From Pseudomonas sp. SJZ074 (GTDB taxonomy: Bacteria > Pseudomonadota > Gammaproteobacteria > Pseudomonadales > Pseudomonadaceae): a stretch of DNA of 64,000 bases. Numbering within the stretch: the first letter of the stretch is position 1; each line of letters begins with the position of its first letter. Of the stretch, positions 28,679 through 36,907 are shown piece after piece. A model generated the notes under the pieces. It did not search any database. It was given only the letters and a program-made list of their open reading frames with translations, and had not been told where the DNA came from. The translations under genes were made by a program, and so were the position numbers. The stretch spans positions 59,881-123,880 of the forward strand of contig NZ_VIUE01000017.1 of NCBI RefSeq assembly GCF_007828215.1, read 5' to 3'.

Positions 28679-29431
28679 TTAGCGTTGGTAACCGTAGGCT
28701 TGGATGATGGCGGCGGCTTTCGGGCCCTTGAGGTAGTCCATCAGGGCCTTGGCGGCAGGATTGTCGCGGCCTTTACCGAGGATCACCGCGTCCTGTTTGA
28801 TCGGGTCATGCAGTTCGGCCGGGACGATCCATGCCGAACCGCCGGTGGGCTTGCCGTCCTTGTACACCTGGGACAGCGCCACGAAGCCAAGTTCGGCGTT
28901 GCCGGTGGAGACGAATTGATAGGCCTGGGTGATGTTCTGGCCTTCAACGATCTTGCCCTTGACCTGTGCGGCCAACCCCAATTTCTCCAGCACCTGGGTC
29001 GCGGCCAGGCCATAGGGCGCGGCCTTGGGGTTGGCGATGGACAGGTGCTGGAAACCGTTGTTCTTGAGCACCTGACCCTGGTCATCGACATAGCCGTCCT
29101 TGGCCGACCACAGCGCCAGCGTGCCGATGGCGTAGGTGAAGCGTGAGCCCTTGACGGTGTCGCCTTCGTTTTCCAGTTTGGCTGGGGTGGTGTCGTCGGC
29201 GGCGAGGAACACTTCGAAGGGCGCGCCATTCTTGATCTGGGTATAGAACTGCCCCGTTGCGCCATAGGCTGCCACCAGTTTGTGCCCGGTGTCCTTTTCG
29301 AAGTCGGCGGCAATGGCCTGGATCGGTGCGGTGAAATTGGCGGCCACGGCCACCTGCACTTCATCGGCCTGGGCTGCGCCGGCGATCAGGAAGGTGGACA
29401 GCAGCCATGGCGAGAAGCGGATGGGGCGCAT
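28679..29431 (-). CDS. modA: Periplasmic molybdate-binding protein ModA
   Basis: Captures molybdate (and tungstate) in the periplasm for ModBC. A signal peptide, MRPIRFSPWLLSTFLIAGAA then QADE, is cut after about residue 22. The mature part begins VQVAVAANFTAPIQAIAADF, with typical ligand-loop elements AAYGATGQFYTQI and FEVFLAADDTTP. ATG 29431 has GGAGTC upstream; the open frame reaching 29569 crosses the operator and is not coding. A ModE-type site lies just upstream. Confidence 0.95.
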   Translation of the reverse strand: MRPIRFSPWLLSTFLIAGAAQADEVQVAVAANFTAPIQAIAADFEKDTGHKLVAAYGATGQFYTQIKNGAPFEVFLAADDTTPAKLENEGDTVKGSRFTYAIGTLALWSAKDGYVDDQGQVLKNNGFQHLSIANPKAAPYGLAATQVLEKLGLAAQVKGKIVEGQNITQAYQFVSTGNAELGFVALSQVYKDGKPTGGSAWIVPAELHDPIKQDAVILGKGRDNPAAKALMDYLKGPKAAAIIQAYGYQR

Positions 29432-29454
29432 TGAAGACTCCGTAGGGGGTGGGT

Positions 29455-29480
29455 TCGCTGTATACGGAAATATATAGCGA
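29455..29480. promoter_or_regulatory. ModE-type operator upstream of modABC
   Basis: An inverted repeat, TCGCTGTATA, six bases, TATATAGCGA, begins 24 bases before the modA ATG. The arms match the known ModE consensus (CGCTATATA spaced by 6-7 bases from TATATAGCG) with one difference (G for A). In E. coli molybdate-bound ModE represses modABC from this position. No modE gene lies in the window. Confidence 0.8.
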
Positions 29481-29540
29481 ATGCCTGGCAAACGGAATGT
29501 GAGTTTTGCGCTGTTGCAGTTGGTATTGGTTGAATGTGCC

Positions 29541-29572
29541 GGCCTCATCGCGAGCAGGCTCGCTCCCACAAG
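29541..29572. repeat. Half REP
   Basis: ATCGCGAGCAGGCTCGCTCC followed by CACA, a single right arm without its left partner, lies upstream of the mod operator. Confidence 0.8.
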
Positions 29573-29610
29573 GATTTGTGTTTGAAATAGATGCTGCTGA
29601 GATACCAGAC

Positions 29611-29706
29611 CTCTGTGGGGAGCGGGCTTGCTCGCGATGAGGCCGGCACATCCAACGTGGAGAGTTACTGGCCCACCGCTTTCGCGAGCAAGCCCGCTCC
29701 CACAGG
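29611..29706. repeat. REP inverted pair
   Basis: Arms GTGGGGAGCGGGCTTGCTCG (one extra G) and GCGAGCAAGCCCGCTCCCAC with about 50 bases between. It follows the end of the nitronate monooxygenase gene. Confidence 0.88.
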
Positions 29707-29737
29707 GTTATGTGGACGCTGTAAAGATCCTGTGGAG

Positions 29738-30805
29738 TCAAATCCCCTTGCCAAGCCTTGCCAATGCTTCATCGGCCAGGCGCCGGGTCAGTTCGCCGGC
29801 GGGCAACTCCCGGCCCATGGGAAACGCCTGGCCCGCCCAGAGGTTGCTGAAGTCGGCTTCATCCTTGGCCCGCAGTGGCATCAAGGCGCCGCCTGCCAGG
29901 GGGAATGCCGGTGCCAGCGGGCTCATCGGGCCGACTTCACGCATCACCCGGTTGACGATACCCCGGGCTGGTCGCCCGGTGAACAGGTTGGTCACGGCGG
30001 TCTGGCTTTCCCTGGCGGTGCGCAACGCCCGGTGATGGGATGCGCTGATCTTGGCCTCGGGTGTGAACAGGTACGCGCTGCCCAGTTGTACCGCCGATGC
30101 GCCCAGGGCAAACGCCGCGACGATCCCCCGCGCATCGCCGATGCCGCCGGTGGCGATTACCGGCACTTTCACCGCATCCACCACCTGGGGCAGCAAGGCA
30201 AACAGGCCCACCTGGGTGTTCAGATCGTCGCTGAGGAACATCCCACGATGGCCGCCGGCCTCGTAGCCCATGGCGATGATCGCATCGCAACCGCGTTGCT
30301 CCAGCCAGATGGCCTCCTCGACGGTGGTCGCCGATGAAAGGATCTTCGCCCCGGTGGCCTTTACCCGATCCAGCAGGGATTGCTCCGGCAGGCCGAAATG
30401 GAAGCTGACCACTTTTGGTCGCATCTCCTCCAGCACCTGGCAGGCCGCGTCATCGAATGGCGTGCGGTTTGATACCGGCGTCGGTGCCTCGAAGTCGGCC
30501 CCCAGTTCCTCATAGTAGGGCTTGAGCCGCTGCTTCCAGGCCTCGGCCCGCTGCTCGTCGAAGGCCGGTGGCCGATGGGAGAAAAAATTCACGTTGAACG
30601 GCTTGTCGGTCTGCTCGCTGATCGTCGTCAGCGCCTGGCGCAGTTGCTCGACATCCAGCATCGCTGCCGGCATCGAGCCCAGCCCGCCGGCGTTGCAAGT
30701 GGCGATCACCATGGCGGGGCCGGTCACCCCGGCCAGCGGCCCCTGGATGATGGGCAGCTCGATACCGAGCAGGTCGAGGATGCGAGTGTCTGGCCATTGA
30801 CTCAT
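29738..30805 (-). CDS. Nitronate monooxygenase
   Basis: A 355-residue FMN enzyme of the class I nitronate monooxygenase (2-nitropropane dioxygenase-like) family, which oxidises toxic nitronates such as propionate-3-nitronate. TIM-barrel and FMN-site motifs are seen: PIIQGPLAG, NVNFFSHRPP, YEAGGHRGMF (the conserved active-site His region) and VIATGGIGDARG. ATG 30805 (MSQWPDTRIL) is preferred. It is a single gene. Confidence 0.88.
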   Translation of the reverse strand: MSQWPDTRILDLLGIELPIIQGPLAGVTGPAMVIATCNAGGLGSMPAAMLDVEQLRQALTTISEQTDKPFNVNFFSHRPPAFDEQRAEAWKQRLKPYYEELGADFEAPTPVSNRTPFDDAACQVLEEMRPKVVSFHFGLPEQSLLDRVKATGAKILSSATTVEEAIWLEQRGCDAIIAMGYEAGGHRGMFLSDDLNTQVGLFALLPQVVDAVKVPVIATGGIGDARGIVAAFALGASAVQLGSAYLFTPEAKISASHHRALRTARESQTAVTNLFTGRPARGIVNRVMREVGPMSPLAPAFPLAGGALMPLRAKDEADFSNLWAGQAFPMGRELPAGELTRRLADEALARLGKGI

Positions 30806-30954
30806 ATGCAGGGTGCTCCGGCAGGGCAAGAAACCCTGTTTGTAGCAGGTGTGACCCCGCTTGGGCCAGTCGAGTTTTTCAATCGAAGGCCAGCGCTTGA
30901 TCCCCCGGGTGAGAGGATTACCATGCGTGCTTCACTTACCCAGGAGCCCTAGCC

Positions 30955-31443
30955 ATGGACGTAAAACTCAAGGCAGTCGAACCCTTTAGCGTGGCGGGCT
31001 TGCAAGTCCGTACCCGTAACACCGACGAGCAGCAACCGGAAACGGCAAGGATCGGCCCGATGTGGGAGCGGTTCTTCACCGAGGGGCTGTTCGACCGGAT
31101 TCCGGCCAGGCGCTCGGAGTCGTTCGTCTATGGGGTGTATTCCAACTATGAATCGGATGCGACCGGCCACTTCGATGTAACCGCCGGCGTGGAGGTCGAC
31201 GCAACGAGCCCGGGCTACCCCGTCGTGGACATCGAGGGTGGCGATTACCTGGTGTTCTCGGCCAAGGGACCGATGCCCGACTGTGTGATCCAGACCTGGG
31301 GCCTGATCTGGGCATACTTTGCTGACAACCCGCAGACCCTGCGCCGTTTCGTCACCGATTTCGAGGTCTACAACGGCCCCGACTCGGTGGCGATCTACAT
31401 CGGCGTTCAGTCCCCGGCCGAGCGCTCCAGCGCCAGTAACTGA
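30955..31443 (+). CDS. GyrI-like effector-binding domain protein
   Basis: A 162-residue stand-alone GyrI-like/AraC effector-binding domain. It begins MDVKLKAVEPFSVAGLQVRT and contains YGVYSNYESDATGHFDVTAG and the C-terminal DFEVYNGPDSVAIYIGV, a layout like Cass2/integron effector-binding proteins. Such proteins bind hydrophobic cations or act as regulators' ligand modules. No DNA-binding domain is attached. Its last 37 bases overlap the 3' end of the convergent ada gene. Confidence 0.85.
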   Translation: MDVKLKAVEPFSVAGLQVRTRNTDEQQPETARIGPMWERFFTEGLFDRIPARRSESFVYGVYSNYESDATGHFDVTAGVEVDATSPGYPVVDIEGGDYLVFSAKGPMPDCVIQTWGLIWAYFADNPQTLRRFVTDFEVYNGPDSVAIYIGVQSPAERSSASN

Positions 31444-32480
31444 CGCTTGCGCTCCACCCCCCAGCGATAGCCCGAGAGGTTGCCGTCGCTGCGCACCACC
31501 CGGTGACAGGGGATTGCCACGGCCAGGCTGTTGGCGCCACAGGCCTGGGCCACCGCGCGCACGGCCTTGGGCAGGCCGATGCGCTGGGCGATCTCGGCGT
31601 AGCTGGCGGTACTGCCCGGCGGAATCTCTCGCAGGGCCTGCCAGACCCGCTCCTGGAATGCCGTGCCCTGCAGATCCAGGGGTAGATTCAGGCCCAGGGC
31701 GGGCGCTTCGATGAAACCGACCACCTGCGCGACCAGTTGCTCGAATTCCCGGTCGGCACCGATGAGGTTGGCGCGGCGGAATTTGTCCTGCAGGTCGCGG
31801 ACCAGTGCGTCGGGGTCGTCCCCCAAAAGGATGGCGCACACGCCGCGTTCGCTTTGCGCCACCAGGATCGCTCCCAGGGAGCATTGTCCGACGGCGAAGT
31901 GGATATCGGTGTTCTGCCCGGCGGCACGGTAGTCGGCGGGTTTCATACCCAGCACTTTATCGGCTGCTTCGTAAAAGCGGCTGTTGGAATTGAAACCGGC
32001 GTCGTACAACGCTTCGGTGACGGTCCCGGCGTCGGCCAGGCGTTCACGCACCTTGCGCGAGCGGTGGGCGGCGGCGTAGCCCTTGGGGGTCAGGCCGGTG
32101 ACGGTCTTGAAGATCCGATGGAAGTGGAACGGGCTCAAGCCTGCGCTTCGGGCCAGCTCATTGAGCCCCGGCAGTTCCTCCGCCGCTTCGATCTGCCGGC
32201 AGGCCGCCGCGACCCGGGCGGCTTGTTGGGCGGCCACCTGGGTCTGGTCCCTGGCGGCGCGTTTGCTGGGGCGATAGCCGGCTGCCTGGGCCTGTTCCGG
32301 GGTGTCGAAGAATTCGACGTTGCGCGGATTGGGCAGGCGCGACAGGCTGCTGGGATGGCAGTAGATGCCGGTGGTTTTCACGCCGTAGACGAATTGCCCG
32401 TCGGCGCGAGGGTCCCGGGCGAGCACGGCGGCCCAGCGAGGATCGAGTTCAGGGGCGAGGGTGTTCGAAGTGGTGTTCAT
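31407..32480 (-). CDS. ada: Ada-type methyltransferase/transcription regulator with a degenerate zinc site
   Basis: Repairs O6-methylguanine through the C-terminal Cys in AIPCHRVV and carries an AraC-type DNA-binding region (GLSPFHFHRIFKTVTGLTP). The N-terminal Ada domain keeps the methyl-acceptor Cys41 in GIYCHPSS, but the other three zinc cysteines of E. coli Ada are replaced by Ser45, Ser72 (GYRPSKRA) and Ala75. The codons read clearly as AGC and GCC, so this is not a simple frameshift. A zinc-dependent switch triggered by methylphosphotriesters therefore looks impaired. Third gene of the repair operon. Confidence 0.92.
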   Translation of the reverse strand: MNTTSNTLAPELDPRWAAVLARDPRADGQFVYGVKTTGIYCHPSSLSRLPNPRNVEFFDTPEQAQAAGYRPSKRAARDQTQVAAQQAARVAAACRQIEAAEELPGLNELARSAGLSPFHFHRIFKTVTGLTPKGYAAAHRSRKVRERLADAGTVTEALYDAGFNSNSRFYEAADKVLGMKPADYRAAGQNTDIHFAVGQCSLGAILVAQSERGVCAILLGDDPDALVRDLQDKFRRANLIGADREFEQLVAQVVGFIEAPALGLNLPLDLQGTAFQERVWQALREIPPGSTASYAEIAQRIGLPKAVRAVAQACGANSLAVAIPCHRVVRSDGNLSGYRWGVERKRQLLALERSAGD

Positions 32481-32568
32481 GGTCGTTCTGTCCATTGGCC
32501 CGTTTTGGCTACAGTAACCAGCCGGTGGGAGGGCGACACTCCGGGTCTTGCGGTTGAATTCTGCATGG

Positions 32569-33249
32569 TTATCCGGCGGTGCGGAACGTCAGGTTGATCC
32601 GCTGCGCGCCCAGCCGTGGATGCCGACCGTCCTTGAGCGGCAGCACGCCGTGGTAACGCAGCCGGTCGACGCCGCCCCAGACCACGATGTCGCCGTGAAA
32701 CAGCGGAACGCGCAAGGGCTTGTCGCTGCGCTCGAATCCGCCGAACTGGAACACCGCCGGCAGGCCCAGGGATATCGAGACGATGGGGGCGGTGAGGCTG
32801 CGTTCATTCTTATCCTGGTGCAACGACATCCGCGCCCCCGGCACATAGCGGTTGATCAGGCAGGCGTCGGGCTCGAAGTGCTCGAAATGCGCTGCTCGTG
32901 CGGCGGCCTGGGCCAGTTCGCGGAACAGCGTCGGCATGTCGGGCCAGGGGCGGCCGCTCTGTGGGTCATGGGCGGTGTAGCGATAGCCGCAGCGGTCGGT
33001 GGTCCAGCCCAGCGCACCGCAACTGCTCAAGGCCACCGACATGGTAAAGCCGCCGGGCGTGACCATCTGCCGGAACGGCGCGGTCTGCAAGACCGTTTCC
33101 AGGGCCGGCAGCAACTGCTCCAGCCAAGGCAGGGCAAACCCGCGCAGCACGAACGCCTGCTGGCCAATCTGTTCGATCTGGCCGGGTGTCGCCGGCGACT
33201 CGTCGGCGAACAGGTCCAACGTGATCGGGGTGTCGTCATTGCGCGTCAT
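32569..33249 (-). CDS. alkB: Alkylated DNA repair dioxygenase AlkB
   Basis: A Fe(II)/2-oxoglutarate oxygenase that removes 1-methyladenine and 3-methylcytosine lesions. The iron triad is seen as LHQDKNE (His, Asp) with the distal His in RYHGVLPL, and 2-oxoglutarate-binding Arg in RINLTFR. The substrate-side motif CLINRYVPGARMSLHQD is typical. ATG 33249 overlaps the upstream 2OG oxygenase gene by 14 bases. 226 residues is normal. Confidence 0.94.
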   Translation of the reverse strand: MTRNDDTPITLDLFADESPATPGQIEQIGQQAFVLRGFALPWLEQLLPALETVLQTAPFRQMVTPGGFTMSVALSSCGALGWTTDRCGYRYTAHDPQSGRPWPDMPTLFRELAQAAARAAHFEHFEPDACLINRYVPGARMSLHQDKNERSLTAPIVSISLGLPAVFQFGGFERSDKPLRVPLFHGDIVVWGGVDRLRYHGVLPLKDGRHPRLGAQRINLTFRTAG

Positions 33250-33958
33250 GAAAAATGATTCCCAAGGTGTGCCGTTGGCCGCTGTGCACGCGGCTGACGC
33301 CATGGCGCATGTTCACCCGATAATAACCGCGAACGCCTTTGACCGGTCGTTGATGCACGGCAAACACCACGGCATCGCCTTGTTTCAGACCGATGACCTG
33401 GGGGCGCGACTGCATGCGTGGGCGTTGTTCGGTGAGCACGAATTCGCCGCCGGTAAAGTCCTGGCCCGGTTCCGACAGCAGTATCGCCACCTGCAGCGGG
33501 AATACCTGCTCGCCGTACAGATCCTGATGCAGGCAGTTGTAATCCTGAGGGCCGTATTGCAGCAGCAACGGCGTCGGACGCTGTTGCCCGGCGCCATGGC
33601 AATGCCGAATGAAATCGCAGTGTGCGTCGGGGTATCTCGTTTCAAGGCCCATGTGTTCGTTCCAGCGGTTCGCCAGGGGCACCAGCAGCGGATACAACGT
33701 TTCACGCAGCTGCTGGACGATAGCGGGCAACGGGTAGCGGAAATATTGATATTCGCCGCGCCCGAATCCATGGCGGGCCATGATCACCCGGGAACGGAAC
33801 AGCCCGGGCTGTGGGTACAGGCTGCTGAGCTGATGACATTGAGTCACCGGCAAAAGACGGCGAAGCACGCCACTGCCATGCTGCTCGAGGCTTTGTTCCA
33901 GGGCTGGCTGGTCGATTGCATCGAGGGACTGGCTCAGCGAATGTGAGGTAGAGGGCAT
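33236..33958 (-). CDS. Second 2OG-Fe(II) oxygenase of the repair operon
   Basis: A 240-residue prolyl-hydroxylase-like 2-oxoglutarate oxygenase. The triad is LHQDLYG (His, Asp) and a distal His in VHQRPVKGVRGYYRVNMRHG, with Arg residues near the 2-oxoglutarate site. FTGGEFVLTEQRPR is the usual family segment. It is first in a tightly packed operon with alkB and ada, overlapping alkB by 14 bases, so it probably shares alkylation or DNA-repair control. Its substrate is unknown. Confidence 0.85.
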   Translation of the reverse strand: MPSTSHSLSQSLDAIDQPALEQSLEQHGSGVLRRLLPVTQCHQLSSLYPQPGLFRSRVIMARHGFGRGEYQYFRYPLPAIVQQLRETLYPLLVPLANRWNEHMGLETRYPDAHCDFIRHCHGAGQQRPTPLLLQYGPQDYNCLHQDLYGEQVFPLQVAILLSEPGQDFTGGEFVLTEQRPRMQSRPQVIGLKQGDAVVFAVHQRPVKGVRGYYRVNMRHGVSRVHSGQRHTLGIIFHDAQ

Positions 33959-34076
33959 GGTGACAATCCTGGGGAATAGGATTGGTCAGTCTGGTGGGTG
34001 TTGGGCTGTCCGGCACTCCGGCGCTTGCGGTTAATGTTTGTTTGTGGCCCGCGGCCATCTGATATTGCATCACCCC

Positions 34077-34104
34077 GTGGCGAGGGGATAAATCCCTTCG
34101 CCAC
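34077..34104. repeat. 28-base palindrome, one mismatch
   Basis: Left arm GTGGCGAGGGGA, loop TAAA, right arm TCCCTTCGCCAC. A further member of the family seen at 10771 and 19713. Confidence 0.8.
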
Positions 34105-34121
34105 AAAAGCCTCGGAGGGGA

Positions 34122-34292
34122 CTACAACGCCTTGCTGACCTTGACGTCGCTGATCACATCGTCGCTCTGCCCATGCATCGCCTCCAGCGCTGCTCGGGCT
34201 TCTTCCTCAGTGCCGGTTTCCAGCTGCGCGAACTCGAAGCGGCGTTTGTCGTTGAGTTTGTATTTGATGACGTATTTGGTTGTCTGGGCCAC
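34122..34292 (-). CDS. Small conserved-looking protein, GTG start
   Basis: A 56-residue protein read from GTG 34292, beginning MAQTTKYVIKYKLNDKRRFE and ending DVISDVKVSKAL. It has an alternating basic/acidic, beta-strand-then-helix composition (EEEARAALEAMHG). AGGCAAAACC before GTG gives a weak ribosome-binding site. It lies 25 bases downstream of the DUF1883 gene on the same strand, so they may be cotranscribed. No function is known to me. Confidence 0.62.
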   Translation of the reverse strand: MAQTTKYVIKYKLNDKRRFEFAQLETGTEEEARAALEAMHGQSDDVISDVKVSKAL

Positions 34293-34317
34293 GGTTTTGC
34301 CTATGTGAGCAGGGGGC

Positions 34318-34620
34318 TCAGCTCAGTTTCGAGCTGGAGCGCCGGACGATTTTGATCTTGTGGGTCAGGGTCGGCTTGCGCGTGACGCTGATGGCCCGGC
34401 GGCTGACGGTGTCGATGGTGATGTTCCAGAAGCCGGTACTCGGTGCGGTGATTCGCGCCGGGAACGTATCGAACGCGCCGCCGTGGTAAGTGTGGCGTCC
34501 GCCATTCTTGAAACTGCGGAAGTTCGCGTCGTTCATCAGGCGGATGTTGCACGTCTGGGAGCATTCGATGACGACAATATCGTCTTCGTTGAGGTGCTCG
34601 CGTTGGTGGATGAATTTCAT
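34318..34620 (-). CDS. DUF1883 protein
   Basis: A 100-residue protein beginning MKFIHQREHLNEDDIVVIEC and containing CNIRLMNDANFRSFKNG and FPARITAPSTGFWNITID, the typical DUF1883 pattern. Its fold is all-beta and the function unknown, though the fold has been linked to phage or nucleotide-signalling proteins in other bacteria. ATG 34620 has GGAGG upstream; the longer frame to 34698 is not required. Confidence 0.85.
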   Translation of the reverse strand: MKFIHQREHLNEDDIVVIECSQTCNIRLMNDANFRSFKNGGRHTYHGGAFDTFPARITAPSTGFWNITIDTVSRRAISVTRKPTLTHKIKIVRRSSSKLS

Positions 34621-34825
34621 GGGCGCCTCCAGAAGGGCTTTTTTTCTACACGCTCGACACGGTAGAGGCTGCAATAATGGGACGCAGTTTATCAGCACCG
34701 TGGGTTAAAAGCCGGTCCCTGACCCGACTTCCGCGATTTGACACGACGGTGCCAAATAAAAAAGCGCGGGGCACCGGAGAAAAACGGCTTCTACGCTGTC
34801 GGAGGGTCTTTGTCGGAGGAATCAT

Positions 34826-35176
34826 ATGAAGCGTAGTGCGTGGGTGTTGGCATTGGCCTTGGGTGGATGTGCATCGGTATCGGACATCAACCAGACGCCG
34901 CCCACCATGAGTGTTATCTCCGGTAAGAAACCCCACGAATATGCCCGGTGCGTCGCTGACAAGCTGGCCGACAGCCGCGGCGCGTTGCAGATGGAACCCC
35001 ACAAGAACGGCGTCCGCCTGATCGTCCCCGGCAAACTTTCGAGCCTGCCGGCCGCGGTGTTCGACATTGACGAACGCTCCAGCGGCAGCAGCATCAAGCT
35101 GCATGAAAGCATGTCCAATGTACCGGTGCGCCCGGGTGATGTGCAGGACGCGGCCAACGCCTGCATTTCCGGCTGA
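34826..35176 (+). CDS. Small lipoprotein
   Basis: A 116-residue probable lipoprotein. The N-terminus MKRSAWVLALALGGCASVSD has a lipobox (LGGC, Cys15). The mature part is polar, with two further cysteines. GGAGGAATCAT precedes the ATG. No domain is recognised. Ser after the lipid Cys-Ala fits outer-membrane sorting. Confidence 0.8.
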   Translation: MKRSAWVLALALGGCASVSDINQTPPTMSVISGKKPHEYARCVADKLADSRGALQMEPHKNGVRLIVPGKLSSLPAAVFDIDERSSGSSIKLHESMSNVPVRPGDVQDAANACISG

Positions 35177-35201
35177 TAACGGTATCAGCTCCGGCCTGAC
35201 C

Positions 35202-35483
35202 TTACTTGCACACGACCACGACACTGCGACTGGTGAAGTTGCCGACATTCACGCCCAGGGTCTTGTCGCTTTCATTGGCCTGGGGCGTACCATCGGTGCC
35301 AACGATACGGTAGCCGGTGCCGGCGCAGGAGGCATCGGCTTTTTCATAGCAGGCGGCCCAGGAATTGGCTTCGCCTGAACAGTCGATGGTCAGGCCCTGC
35401 TCGCCGTTGGCCAGGTAGGTATTTTCCGTCGAGGCACAACCCGCCAGGGCCAGGACCGTAAACAGCGCCAGATAAGTTTTCAT
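35202..35483 (-). CDS. Small cysteine-rich lipoprotein
   Basis: A 93-residue probable lipoprotein with start MKTYLALFTVLALAGCASTE and lipobox LAGC (Cys16). Five cysteines in the short mature part (CSGEANSWAACYEKADASCAG and the final VVCK) suggest disulphides. Its 3' end faces that of the lipoprotein at 34826. Function unknown. Confidence 0.8.
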   Translation of the reverse strand: MKTYLALFTVLALAGCASTENTYLANGEQGLTIDCSGEANSWAACYEKADASCAGTGYRIVGTDGTPQANESDKTLGVNVGNFTSRSVVVVCK

Positions 35484-35599
35484 GGAGTGGTCATCGAAAA
35501 GGGAGGGGACTGCGCGAGGTTATAGCGAATGGTCATTGCGGTACAGATAAACAGCTGGCCTGCACCCTGCCGCAAGGCGACTGATGCAGGCCCTTGCGG

Positions 35600-35815
35600 T
35601 TATTTCTTGCGGCGATCGTTGCGGGCCGGCGCTTTTTCGCGCTCCTTGGCGGCGGGCGCAGGACGCTCGTCCTGGAACACCGCGGCCACTTCCACCGCCA
35701 TGGTCTTGGTAGGCAAGGGACCGGCAACCTGCTCGCCATGGTAATTGACAATCCACCATTGGCCGTCCTTGTCCTGACTGACCGAATAACCGTTTGCGTT
35801 TCGTGTTGCCGACAT
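35600..35815 (-). CDS. Small hypothetical protein
   Basis: A 71-residue protein, MSATRNANGYSVSQDKDGQW at the start and a Lys/Arg/Glu-rich tail (AKEREKAPARNDRRKK). The core WWIVNYHGEQVAGPLPTKT looks like a short beta fold, perhaps WW- or SH3-like, but no family is recognised. Confidence 0.65.
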   Translation of the reverse strand: MSATRNANGYSVSQDKDGQWWIVNYHGEQVAGPLPTKTMAVEVAAVFQDERPAPAAKEREKAPARNDRRKK

Positions 35816-36049
35816 CTAGCTGCCTCATTGGCGGGATCGAGGGCGCCATGATACGCCAAATGCATGCAAACGGTGCCAGCGGGCTTACCGTTGGACCGTT
35901 GAACCCCCGAAACGAAAGGCGATTGAACTATCCGCCGGTTTATTTCTCTATGATGGCATCGGTTGGCCAGTGCAGGCATTGTAAGGTGCCCGCGGCCTGA
36001 TTAGACTGCGCCGAAACCCGTCGTACACACCGCCTTTTAAAGGATTCAT

Positions 36050-36889
36050 ATGATCAAGAAATGCTTGTTCCCTGCAGCCGGTTACGGTACTCGCTTCCTG
36101 CCAGCGACTAAGGCCATGCCCAAAGAAATGCTGCCGGTGGTGAACAAGCCACTGATTCAGTACGGTGTCGAAGAAGCCCTCGATGCGGGCCTGAATGAAA
36201 TATCCATCGTGACCGGCCGTGGCAAGCGCGCGCTGGAAGACCATTTCGACATCAGCTATGAGCTGGAAAACCAGATCAAGGGCACCGACAAGGAAAAGTA
36301 CCTGGTCGGTATCCGCAAACTGCTGGATGAGTGTTCGTTCTCCTACACCCGCCAGACTGAAATGAAAGGCCTGGGCCACGCGATCCTGACTGGCCGTCCA
36401 TTGATCGGCGACGAACCTTTCGCCGTGGTGTTGGCGGACGACCTGTGCGTCAATCTGGAAGGCGACGGCGTGCTGACCCAGATGGTCAAGCTGTACAAGC
36501 AATTCCGCTGCTCCATCGTGGCAATCCAGGAAGTCGATCCGCAGGAAACCAACAAGTACGGCGTGATCGCCGGCGAAATGATCCGCGACGACATCTATCG
36601 CGTGCACAGCATGGTTGAAAAGCCAAAGCCTGAAGACGCTCCGTCGAACCTGGCGATCATCGGCCGCTACATCCTGACGCCGGACATCTTCGACCTGATC
36701 GAACAGACCGAGCCTGGCAAGGGTGGTGAAATCCAGATCACCGATGCCCTGATGAAACAGGCCCAGAACGGCTGCGTCATGGCCTACAAGTTCAAGGGCA
36801 AGCGTTTCGACTGCGGTGGCGCCGAAGGCTACATCGACGCGACCAACTTCTGCTTCGAGAACTTCTACAAGACCGGCAAGGCTTACTGA
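36050..36889 (+). CDS. galU: UTP-glucose-1-phosphate uridylyltransferase
   Basis: Makes UDP-glucose from UTP and glucose 1-phosphate for LPS, exopolysaccharide and osmoprotectant synthesis. The nucleotide-binding start is FPAAGYGTRFLPATKAMPKE, with VVLADDLCVN and VEKPKPEDAPSNLAIIGRY downstream. 279 residues is the usual length. AAAGGATTCAT precedes the ATG and a strong terminator follows. Confidence 0.96.
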   Translation: MIKKCLFPAAGYGTRFLPATKAMPKEMLPVVNKPLIQYGVEEALDAGLNEISIVTGRGKRALEDHFDISYELENQIKGTDKEKYLVGIRKLLDECSFSYTRQTEMKGLGHAILTGRPLIGDEPFAVVLADDLCVNLEGDGVLTQMVKLYKQFRCSIVAIQEVDPQETNKYGVIAGEMIRDDIYRVHSMVEKPKPEDAPSNLAIIGRYILTPDIFDLIEQTEPGKGGEIQITDALMKQAQNGCVMAYKFKGKRFDCGGAEGYIDATNFCFENFYKTGKAY

Positions 36890-36907
36890 TAGCCCACGCC
36901 GCGAACT

